This document shows positions 14,497 to 21,388 of a DNA stretch of 43,063 nucleotides, one piece after another. The notes under the pieces are model-generated. The model saw nothing but the letters and a program-made list of their open reading frames with translations. It ran no database searches and was not told the origin of the DNA. A program made the position numbers and the translations under genes. This stretch comes from Spirochaetae bacterium HGW-Spirochaetae-5 (GTDB taxonomy: Bacteria > Spirochaetota > UBA4802 > UBA5550), in the NCBI GenBank assembly GCA_002839285.1, contig PGXT01000007.1, forward strand, positions 7,077 to 50,139, in the 5' to 3' direction. The first letter of the stretch is position 1; the number at the start of each line of letters is the position of its first letter.

Positions 14497-16320
14497 ATGT
14501 ATATAGTCGGAACATCGGGTCATATTGATCATGGTAAGACTTCATTGATAAGGGCGCTCACGGGAGTCGACTGCGACAGACTCCCGGAAGAGAAGGAGCG
14601 TGAGATGACCATCGACATCGGTTTTGCCAGTATGGACTACCCGAAATTCGGGACGGTGAGTATTATTGATGTTCCCGGACATGAAAGATTTATCCGGAAC
14701 ATGGTTGCCGGTGCATGGGGAGTTGACCTTGCTCTTCTGGTAATTGCCCTTGATGACGGATGGATGCTTCAGACAGAGGATCATTTCCGGGTGCTTCAGC
14801 TTCTGGGAATTGAAAGAATAATTATAGTTATCAACAAGATTGACCTTGGCGATGACGAGATGATTGAAATGGTTAAAGATGAGGTCAGGGAGAGACTTGA
14901 GCTGACAAAATACAATGAAGCGGATATTGTTCCTGTTTCTTCAAAGACCGGTGACGGTATAGATAATCTGAAAGAAGTGATTGTTGCTAACCTCCGTAAA
15001 CTCTCCAAGGCCCCCGATGCAGATAAGCCATATCTGTTTATCGACAGGGTATTCTCTCCGCGTGGTGTTGGTGCAGTTATTACGGGTACGCTGAAGAACG
15101 GGGTTTTTACAGACAATGATAGTGTTACGGTTCTTCCGATTAAACGCGAAGTGAAGATAAAAAAGATTGAGAGTCACTACAAGGAGCTGCAGGAGGGGGT
15201 TCCTTCTCAGCGGACAGCGCTTAATCTTTCGAATATTAATAAAGATGAGCTTAAGCGCGGAGATATTATCTGCAGAACAAATTTCTTTACCGAGACAGAT
15301 GATATCATTGCGCGGATTGCTCTTATGGCTGATCACAGGAAGATCAAGAATAATACATATGTTGAGATTCTTGCAGGCACCGATGCTGTTAAAGCGAAGC
15401 TTATAATGTTTAACGATGATGAGAATTTTGAAGAGGAGTTTCTTGTCCGTCTCAGATTTGATGATAAGACAAATCTATATCCCGGTGAATCATTTATATT
15501 AACAACTCCGGGCGGTTACAGAATCATCGGCGGCGGTACTGTTGTTGTGCCGGGTTATATTCCCGCTGATCATAAGAGGAATCTGAAAACTCTGAATAAA
15601 ACACTTAAGGCGGGGAGTTTAAGTGAAATTGTTTTATTTAATATTGCCGTTAACGGATCGATGAAAAGAGACAGGATATTCTCTTTTCTGCCGGGGAGCA
15701 AAAAGAGCATTGAACGGTTTATTCTGGAACTGGAGGACGCAAAAAAGATTTTGATTATCGGGGATATTATTTTCTATCCTCAGTTTCATTCAGATTCAAC
15801 TCTTGCTATAAAGAAGACTCTTGTCGATATGCTCGGGCCGAATATGAAGGAGATATCTGATAAATCGGGTGTGGACTTTGATATATGTTCTATTCTTATG
15901 AAGAGTATCCAGAAAGAGGAGACTCTTATCGAGAAAGATGGACGATATTTTACCAGGGAATCTGTGACTGAAGATACTCTTCCTGACTCAAAAAAGAAAA
16001 TTCTCGAAATGGTAAAAAGAAATGCCGGTGAGGGGATTGAGCTTGATAAAGTAAAAGATGATATTCAGAAAAAAGAGATCGGAGATTTAATTAAACTCAA
16101 TTTTCTCATAAGCCTTGACGGAAATATTATTTATCATAAAGAGATTTATGAAATGATGAAAAAAAATATTCTTGAACTTTTTGATACAAGAGACAAGGTA
16201 ACGGTTTCCGAGGCGAAGGATGCTGTTAATCTTTCAAGAAAGTATATTATTCCGCTTCTTAACAGAATTGAAAATGAAGGGCTTCTGAAAAGGCTTGGTG
16301 ATTTCAGGATGAAGGGGTAG
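14497..16320 (+). CDS. selB: Selenocysteine-specific elongation factor
   Basis: A 607-residue translational GTPase that delivers Sec-tRNA to UGA codons marked by a SECIS hairpin. The G1 motif GHIDHGKT is at residues 8-15, G3 is DVPGHERF, and G4 is NKID. EF-Tu-like domains II and III follow (about residues 175-345), then the C-terminal winged-helix repeats (about 370-607) that bind the SECIS RNA. Length is typical of bacterial SelB. AAGGA lies seven bases before the ATG. It is probably co-transcribed with selA; coaX begins nine bases after the stop. Confidence 0.96.
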   Translation: MYIVGTSGHIDHGKTSLIRALTGVDCDRLPEEKEREMTIDIGFASMDYPKFGTVSIIDVPGHERFIRNMVAGAWGVDLALLVIALDDGWMLQTEDHFRVLQLLGIERIIIVINKIDLGDDEMIEMVKDEVRERLELTKYNEADIVPVSSKTGDGIDNLKEVIVANLRKLSKAPDADKPYLFIDRVFSPRGVGAVITGTLKNGVFTDNDSVTVLPIKREVKIKKIESHYKELQEGVPSQRTALNLSNINKDELKRGDIICRTNFFTETDDIIARIALMADHRKIKNNTYVEILAGTDAVKAKLIMFNDDENFEEEFLVRLRFDDKTNLYPGESFILTTPGGYRIIGGGTVVVPGYIPADHKRNLKTLNKTLKAGSLSEIVLFNIAVNGSMKRDRIFSFLPGSKKSIERFILELEDAKKILIIGDIIFYPQFHSDSTLAIKKTLVDMLGPNMKEISDKSGVDFDICSILMKSIQKEETLIEKDGRYFTRESVTEDTLPDSKKKILEMVKRNAGEGIELDKVKDDIQKKEIGDLIKLNFLISLDGNIIYHKEIYEMMKKNILELFDTRDKVTVSEAKDAVNLSRKYIIPLLNRIENEGLLKRLGDFRMKG

Positions 16321-16329
16321 CTGAATAAA

Positions 16330-17106
16330 ATGTTTTTAGGAATAGATATTGGAAACACATCAACGATGATCGGACTTTACCCCGATGATTCAATTTTACC
16401 CGAGAAAACTCTAAGATACAGAACAAATAAAAAAGGGGATGTAACTGATCTTATTAACTGCATCAGCATGTCTCTTCGAAATATGGGGGATTATAAGGCG
16501 ATTTCTGCGGAGATAACCGGTATAGCTTTTTCAAGTGTTGTTCCGGAGATCAATGCTGTTTATAATTTCATAGGAAAAAAACTTTTTAATGTAGATCCCT
16601 TTGAGATAAAGCATAATTCAAAATTTTCAATCGGTATTAATTACAGGGATATCAGAAAGCTTGGAATTGACCGTATTGTAAATACAGTTGCGGCTCATCA
16701 TGAATATGGTGACGGATGTGTGGTAATTGATATTGGTACTGCGGCGACTTTTGATGTTCTGAATCATAGCGGAACATTCGACGGGGGATTAATCTCTCCC
16801 GGAATCGGGACAACAATAAAAGCTCTTGCTGAATCAGCCTCAAATCTTCCGGAAATTGTTTTTGGTAAACCGGATCTGCTTGTTGCGCTTGATACTGAAA
16901 ATGCGATAAAATCGGGATTTTATTACGGCTGGATATCTCTTATTGAAGGGGTTGTCCGTAAAATTGAAAAAATTTATAATCGTGATTACAAAGTTGTGCT
17001 TACAGGGGGATTCGCTGAGAAAATTGCTCCGGGTATTGAGCGGGAAATAATTCTCGATCCTTTGTTGACAATGAAAGGGATCAGATATATATATAATAAC
17101 AAATGA
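16330..17106 (+). CDS. coaX: Type III pantothenate kinase
   Basis: A 258-residue CoaX enzyme that phosphorylates pantothenate, the first step of coenzyme A synthesis. It belongs to the ASKHA fold. The N-terminal phosphate loop is GIDIGNTST, and the second nucleotide motif is VVIDIGTAATFDVL. The conserved segment LGIDRIVNTVAAHHE and the glycine-rich GGLISPGIGTT are also present. Type III kinases need ammonium or potassium and are not feedback inhibited by CoA (family knowledge). Nine bases separate it from selB, so it probably belongs to the selA-selB transcript, though the functions are unrelated. Confidence 0.94.
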   Translation: MFLGIDIGNTSTMIGLYPDDSILPEKTLRYRTNKKGDVTDLINCISMSLRNMGDYKAISAEITGIAFSSVVPEINAVYNFIGKKLFNVDPFEIKHNSKFSIGINYRDIRKLGIDRIVNTVAAHHEYGDGCVVIDIGTAATFDVLNHSGTFDGGLISPGIGTTIKALAESASNLPEIVFGKPDLLVALDTENAIKSGFYYGWISLIEGVVRKIEKIYNRDYKVVLTGGFAEKIAPGIEREIILDPLLTMKGIRYIYNNK

Positions 17107-17125
17107 TTAAGATATTGTAACTCAA

Positions 17126-17163
17126 AAGTAAGTGCTCAATTTTATGGAATTGAGCTCTTACTT
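17126..17163 (+). terminator. Strong hairpin after coaX
   Basis: A 16-bp stem (AAGTAAGTGCTCAATT with AATTGAGCTCTTACTT, one mismatch) and a six-base loop, 20 bases after the coaX stop. It is followed by a weakly T-rich stretch, not a clean T-run. It probably ends or protects the selA-selB-coaX transcript. Confidence 0.6.
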
Positions 17164-17174
17164 CTAAATCATTT

Positions 17175-17197
17175 CCCCGCCGCCAAAGGCAGCGGGG
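17175..17197. repeat. Family C-type GC hairpin core
   Basis: CCCCGCCGCC-AAA-GGCAGCGGGG, the same core as the centre of family C, but without the AT-rich flanks seen at 8844 and 39372. It is directly followed by a family B element. Confidence 0.65.
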
Positions 17198-17200
17198 TTA

Positions 17201-17289
17201 GTGGCTGCTCAAAAACTGGTGGTAAAATTGCTCTCTGCCGCGCCGGTGGTGCGGCGGAGATAAAATACTTGTGGTTTTTCAGGAGTTAC
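17201..17289. repeat. Family B palindromic repeat, copy 1
   Basis: A GC-rich central hairpin (CTCTGCCGC with GCGGCGGAG) is flanked by unequal AT-rich arms: TGCTCAAAAACTGGTGGTAA on the left and GATAAAATACTTGTGGTTTTT on the right. The same modules occur at 30481 in the opposite order. It directly precedes the next gene. Confidence 0.7.
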
Positions 17290-17315
17290 AGGATATTAAA
17301 AATAAAAAGGGATAT

Positions 17316-17717
17316 ATGATGACAGCAGCACCTTACATATACTTTAAGTTTTTAGGAATAAATTCGTTCATAAAAACTCTTGATGATTCGGACACGGAGT
17401 ATACAATATTTGATGATAAATATGAAAATCTTTATCTTAAGTATTCTTCTATTATAAATAAAGAGGATACTCTTAAAACCGGGATTCTCAGCCGTGACGG
17501 GCAGCATGTGTTTTTTACTGAAGTGGGAATTAAAATTACGAAGAGTTACAGCTCGTACTTTGTTTATATTTTTGACCGTCATCCCGTGGAGGATGATATA
17601 GAGTTTATAATAAATGGTCTTGAATCATTGATTAGTGAGAATATCGATAGAATTGACCCTTCCGAAATTGCAGAAACATTTCCGGAATCTAAAAAAGGTG
17701 GTCATTTGATAAACTGA
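17316..17717 (+). CDS. Hypothetical protein
   Basis: A 133-residue soluble, acidic protein that I do not recognise. It has no signal peptide or membrane segment and a mixed alpha/beta composition. Near the middle lies GILSRDGQHVFFTEVGIKIT, followed by a helical C-terminal part (DIEFIINGLESLISENIDRI). The ATG at 17316 (or the adjacent ATG at 17319) is chosen because AAAAAGGGA precedes it. The longer frame from GTG 17271 would extend into a family B repeat and is unlikely. It converges on the DUF554 gene with a four-base gap. Confidence 0.65.
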   Translation: MMTAAPYIYFKFLGINSFIKTLDDSDTEYTIFDDKYENLYLKYSSIINKEDTLKTGILSRDGQHVFFTEVGIKITKSYSSYFVYIFDRHPVEDDIEFIINGLESLISENIDRIDPSEIAETFPESKKGGHLIN

Positions 17718-17721
17718 TGTT

Positions 17722-18447
17722 TTATACTATTTTTGTGATCAGATAATATACAAATGGTATAAATACAGCAGGGAGCAGGTTCCCCACCTTTATCCTTTTT
17801 AATTCAAGAACATTGATCCCGATGGCAATTATCAGAATACTCCCCACAAGTGATGTCTGACTTATAACACTCTCCGTAAGCCATGGTTTGATGAAACCTG
17901 CTGTAAGTGTGATTAATCCCTGGTACAGAAAGACCGGAATTGCAGAAAAAGCAACACCTATCCCGAGAGTAGCTGCAAATATTACTGAGATGACACCGTC
18001 AAGAACGGCTTTTGCAAAAAGAGTTCCTGTATCTCCGGCTAATCCGTCTTCAAGTGAACCTACAATTGCCATGGCTCCTACGCAGAATACAAGACTGGCA
18101 GTGACAAACCCCTCTGCAAAATTGCCGCTGTTTTTCAGATACTTCTTCTGTATCCATATACCGAGTTTCTCCAGTTTGTCTTCTATGTTTAACAGTTCGC
18201 CGATGATTGCACCACCCACAAGACTGAAAATCATAAGCATTATATACTCTCTGGAGAGCTTGCCCGAGGCCGTAATTACATATATCCCCTGAAGTGCGCC
18301 GGACAATCCGATCATAACAATAGAGAGTCCGAGAGCCTGCATTATCGTATCTCTGAATCTCTCCGGGAGCCCGCTTCTTAGAAGCGCCCCGGCTACTCCG
18401 CCGGCGATTATTGCAGCTGCATTTACTACTGTTCCCAGACCTGTCAT
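17722..18447 (-). CDS. DUF554 (YqgA-like) membrane protein
   Basis: A 241-residue integral membrane protein with about six or seven hydrophobic segments. It begins TGLGTVVNAAAIIAGGVAGA, which is characteristic of the DUF554/YqgA family. Other family stretches are GLSIVMIGLSGALQG and FCVGAMAIVGSLEDGL. A transport role has been proposed for the family, but no substrate is established. The start is well supported by GGAGG six bases upstream of the ATG. It stands alone, convergent with the preceding gene. Confidence 0.88.
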   Translation of the reverse strand: MTGLGTVVNAAAIIAGGVAGALLRSGLPERFRDTIMQALGLSIVMIGLSGALQGIYVITASGKLSREYIMLMIFSLVGGAIIGELLNIEDKLEKLGIWIQKKYLKNSGNFAEGFVTASLVFCVGAMAIVGSLEDGLAGDTGTLFAKAVLDGVISVIFAATLGIGVAFSAIPVFLYQGLITLTAGFIKPWLTESVISQTSLVGSILIIAIGINVLELKRIKVGNLLPAVFIPFVYYLITKIV

Positions 18448-18540
18448 CTATTCCTCCGGCAATTGTGAATAAATCAGGAATATGTTTTTGATCTGTTTCT
18501 GTCAAATCATAATGAAGCATGGTGTTAATCATATAAGTAT

Positions 18541-18585
18541 CTACTCATAAACTGGCGGAGATAAATACTACCGGTTTTTGAGCAA
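18541..18585. repeat. Family B repeat, copy 2 (remnant)
   Basis: CTACTCATAAACTGG is joined directly to CGGAGATAAATACTACCGG and TTTTTGAGCA. These are the two ends of a family B element with most of the central GC hairpin deleted. A family A copy follows within 15 bases. Confidence 0.6.
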
Positions 18586-18599
18586 TTACTCATATGATG

Positions 18600-18723
18600 G
18601 TGGCATTTTATTTTTTGTGGCAAAGCGCTACGCGCTGCACCTGAGATGAAGGATTACGGGGGGCTCCGTAATTCTCCATCTCAGGCGTATGCGAAGCATA
18701 AGTCTCGTTAAAATAATTTTCTG
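18600..18723. repeat. Family A multi-hairpin repeat, copy 4
   Basis: Outer arms near GGCATTTTATTTTTTGTGG and CGTTAAAATAATTTTCTG. Internal arms: AGCGC-TAC-GCGCT; CTGAGATGAAGGATTACGG pairing with CCGTAATTCTCCATCTCAG (two mismatches over 19 bp); and CGTATGC-GAA-GCATA. All three hairpins are present, as in copy 2. Confidence 0.85.
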
Positions 18724-18888
18724 TCTCATTTATTTTGCAGATTTTACCTGTTAGAAAATATGGAATCGATGCAGTGTATCGATTTAGTGTTTTTTACAGG
18801 ATTATGTCTCAAAAAATACGCATTGACGATGCGATTTATAAAAAAAAATTCATGTCTAAAAGGGGGTAAGAATCTACTAAAATTTGAG

Positions 18889-19163
18889 TTGTCCACAAAG
18901 TTATCCATGTTATCCACAGAAAAATCCACAAAGTACATTAATTTCTGAAATTAATTTCCCATATAACGGTTAAATATTTCAACATTTATTAAAACATCAT
19001 TTTCATATGCGACATAAACCTTTAAACCCTGAATCTGTCAGGGGGTTTTCTATATGAGACCATGTTAAATAAGACTCATTGATAAATTTGCCGATAAAAA
19101 TCTGTCTGAATGTTTGGCGGGACAGGAAATTTTTTTTGTCCAGCTTTTTAGATTTGTGGATAA
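18889..19163. promoter_or_regulatory. DnaA-box cluster (candidate replication-origin or DnaA-binding locus)
   Basis: Four DnaA-box-like 9-mers lie in one direction: TTGTCCACA (18889), TTATCCATG (18901), TTATCCACA (18910, consensus) and AAATCCACA (18922), with spacers of 3, 0 and 3 bases. A fifth, consensus box lies in the opposite direction at 19155 (TGTGGATAA). On the minus strand, a TTTTAGTAGATT stretch follows the tandem boxes, resembling DnaA-trio TAG repeats. The flanks are AT-rich, and the 861-bp region has no gene. dnaA and dnaN are not in the window, and gene orientation does not switch here as expected for an origin, so this stays a candidate. Confidence 0.55.
19024..19050 (+). terminator. 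Hairpin with T-rich tail in the gene-free region
   Basis: Six-bp stem CCCTGA/TCAGGG with loop ATCTG, then GGTTTTC. It looks like a weak intrinsic terminator, but no gene upstream on this strand explains it, so a short untranslated transcript may end here. Confidence 0.4.
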
Positions 19164-19172
19164 CTTCTTTTG

Positions 19173-19201
19173 TTGACTAAACCTGGGCTTGTTATTATAA
19201 A
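19173..19201 (+). promoter_or_regulatory. Strong sigma-70-like promoter
   Basis: TTGACT (19173-19178), 17-bp spacer, TATAAA (19196-19201). The reverse DnaA box at 19155-19163 ends nine bases upstream of the -35 hexamer. Transcription would start near 19208. Confidence 0.6.
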
Positions 19202-19207
19202 AGAGCC

Positions 19208-19257
19208 GGTTATAGAAAGTCCTTTTCTGCAGCCGATAGTCCCATGGGGGCTTTTTT
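19208..19257 (+). ncRNA. Candidate short leader or small RNA
   Basis: About 50 nt between a good promoter and a terminator-like hairpin (AGTCCC/GGGGCT stem, then five T residues ending at 19257). The enoyl-CoA hydratase-like gene starts 51 bases later. It may be an attenuated leader of that gene or a small RNA. No known riboswitch motif was recognised. Confidence 0.35.
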
Positions 19258-19308
19258 AAGTACCCTGGCACGTTAGATCCTGAAATTATTGTTAAATAGG
19301 TGAAAAAT

Positions 19309-20028
19309 ATGGAAAATGAAGTTTTATTCACTGTGGAAAATAACATAGCAGTTATTACATTAAACCGTCCTGAGAGGAGAAATTCAATCAATAAGAATCT
19401 TCTTATCGGGTTATATAACGGACTTGAGGAGGTTTCGGGTAATAAGGATATCAAAGCGGCTGTTATTACTGGCAACGGAAAATCTTTCTGTTCGGGGATT
19501 GATCTTTCAGTGATAGGAAAGGAGAATATTTTTGATCCCAGGGGTGACGGGAAAGATCTTCCAGACCTGTTTGCAGCATGTAAAAAACCTGTTATAGGTG
19601 CGGTAAACGGTCATGCAATAACAGGTGGATTTGAAATAGCACTTAATTGCGATTTCCTCATTGCTTCTGAGAATGCTATGTTTGCCGATACTCATGCAAG
19701 AGTGGGGATTCACCCCGGATGGGGGATGACACAGCTTCTGCAGCAGGCTGTGGGGCAGCGGATGGCCATGCAGATGTCCATGACATGTCAGTTTATGGAT
19801 GCACAGACAGCTCTTCGTACAGGTCTTGTAAACGAGGTTGTATCTCCCGATGAGCTTATGCCTCGGGCAATTCAGCTTGCAGGATTTATATGTGAAGGGA
19901 GAGAGGATATGCTCATGACTGTTAAAGAGCTTATTGAATTTAGAAACAACGCTACTCTCGAAGAAGCATATGAAAATGAAAGAACCGGATTTAGGGCTTT
20001 TGTAAAGAAGAACATCCCTTCTTTATAG
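19309..20028 (+). CDS. Enoyl-CoA hydratase/isomerase (crotonase) family protein
   Basis: A 239-residue crotonase-fold protein. Oxyanion-hole segments are clear: TLNRPERRNSINKNL, ITGNGKSFCSGIDLS and AVNGHAITGGFEIALNCDF. It should bind a CoA thioester in the cytoplasm. The two glutamates used by true hydratases seem to be missing: the stretch DTHARVGIHPGWGMTQLL has Ala-Arg where PE is usual, and the second site reads MTCQFMDAQTA. The reaction may therefore differ from water addition. The ATG at 19309 is chosen because AGGTG lies six bases upstream; a GTG at 19300 is less likely. It converges on the next gene with two bases between the stops. Confidence 0.88.
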   Translation: MENEVLFTVENNIAVITLNRPERRNSINKNLLIGLYNGLEEVSGNKDIKAAVITGNGKSFCSGIDLSVIGKENIFDPRGDGKDLPDLFAACKKPVIGAVNGHAITGGFEIALNCDFLIASENAMFADTHARVGIHPGWGMTQLLQQAVGQRMAMQMSMTCQFMDAQTALRTGLVNEVVSPDELMPRAIQLAGFICEGREDMLMTVKELIEFRNNATLEEAYENERTGFRAFVKKNIPSL

Positions 20029-20030
20029 AA

Positions 20031-21125
20031 TCAGAATGTTTCTGTTGCGTTCCAGCAGAGATAATTCATTATATTTGAGTTGCTGCTGCTTATAACAATC
20101 TTTTTTTTCTCTATGGCGGAATTCAGATTAAACAGGAACTCCATTCCCATTGAATCAAATCGGCCGGTGAGCCTGTTGAAAATGTTCCCGGGCAGAAGGT
20201 CGATGAATTTTATTGTTTTAATCAGTACTGTTTCATTTTTTAAAATTTCTTTTAAGATACATAAATCGATGTTCAGAAGAATGTTGCAGATAGATGTGTT
20301 AATTTCATATAGCCATGAGTTTTCAAAATTAAAAGATGGTATTGATATAAGAAGAGATAGAATCCAGTTAATTGAATCTGTGTCATTCATTGAGTATATG
20401 TTCTTTTCAATATGGAGAATGGTAAATGTCATCTCCTCCTTTGATGAAGGGCAGGGATTCTCATCTATTCTGCAAAGATCAAATTTTTCTGCAAACTGTA
20501 TCAGATCTGATTGACCGTTGCTTATTTCGCAGATTGAGTCCCAGTTCAGCCCTCTGCTGCTGTTATATTTTAATCCAAGAAGTGCTGCCGATTTTACGAA
20601 GCCGGATGTGGAATTTTTAAATGAGTTGTAAAAAAATTCAACAAGTGCTTCATCTTTGAAGTAAAGAAGTGTTTTGATTATCTCTTTTTCAAGATTTGTT
20701 ATACCCTCTGATTCAGATATAAGGACCGGCACCATTGCGGAGATATTTTTATTTTTGATTATTATAAGATCATCGGGGTAAAGTGATCTGTTTCTCAGAT
20801 TTGCTGAATAGATATTCAGGTCGGTAAGTGCCTCTAGTGTAAGACTTAATTTTGAATAGAGATCGTCAATTATGTAATCTCTTATATTGGAATTATAGTC
20901 GTCGTTTTCTTTGAATTCGTATATTATCTGATCAATAAGCTCAATAAGGTTAATAAAGACTTCATCGGTGATGTTCAGATTACCCGGGGTAATGAAATCA
21001 CCGAAATCGGAAATAACTCTATCTGCAATAGATTTTAAAGCATCATTTTTTGACGGGGTCGAAGTTAATATCTGAAAATAATTATTAACTGCCCGATTTA
21101 GTAAGGTTAAATTATTTTTTTTCAT
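20031..21125 (-). CDS. Hypothetical helical protein
   Basis: A 364-residue protein I do not recognise. It has no signal peptide or transmembrane helix. It is rich in Leu, Ile, Asn and Ser and appears almost entirely alpha-helical, with loosely repeated amphipathic helices (for example EGITNLEKEIIKTLLYFKDE and SGFVKSAALLGLKYNSS) that suggest a HEAT- or armadillo-like solenoid. No catalytic motif is visible. It is transcribed divergently from the adenylate cyclase gene across a 263-bp gap and is tail-to-tail with the crotonase gene, with a two-base gap and no obvious terminator. Confidence 0.65.
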   Translation of the reverse strand: MKKNNLTLLNRAVNNYFQILTSTPSKNDALKSIADRVISDFGDFITPGNLNITDEVFINLIELIDQIIYEFKENDDYNSNIRDYIIDDLYSKLSLTLEALTDLNIYSANLRNRSLYPDDLIIIKNKNISAMVPVLISESEGITNLEKEIIKTLLYFKDEALVEFFYNSFKNSTSGFVKSAALLGLKYNSSRGLNWDSICEISNGQSDLIQFAEKFDLCRIDENPCPSSKEEMTFTILHIEKNIYSMNDTDSINWILSLLISIPSFNFENSWLYEINTSICNILLNIDLCILKEILKNETVLIKTIKFIDLLPGNIFNRLTGRFDSMGMEFLFNLNSAIEKKKIVISSSNSNIMNYLCWNATETF

Positions 21126-21281
21126 TTGTCTTCATTTGTTTATATTTGTACCAAATTGAAGAAATCTCTTAATGGTTTAATCAGTTTTAAACAGTTAAAT
21201 GTCTATAATTTTTTTTTATAAGCGATAAAAAAAGATTTGTGATGTTTATTGAACCCAGGTAGTATTTTATGAATTATTTAA

Positions 21282-21345
21282 AGTAGCGGGCAATTTTTTA
21301 CCCGGGCTCAGCGCGAAGCGCCGCGCCCTTAAAAATAAGAAGTCA
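21282..21345. repeat. Family A repeat, copy 5 (short)
   Basis: AGTAGCGGGCAATTTTTTAC, then a GC-rich hairpin AGCGC-GAA-GCGC, ending GCCCTTAAAAATAAG. Only the outer arms and one hairpin remain. It lies about 45 bases upstream of the adenylate cyclase start, probably within its leader. Confidence 0.6.
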
Positions 21346-21388
21346 TTATAATTCCTTTTTAAGCAGAAATATTATCCGGCATGGTAAG

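Noticed and set aside
21200-21388. Crp operator upstream of cyaA
   Set aside because: Only a half-site TTGTGAT near 21237 was found, with no matching TCACA half at the right distance.
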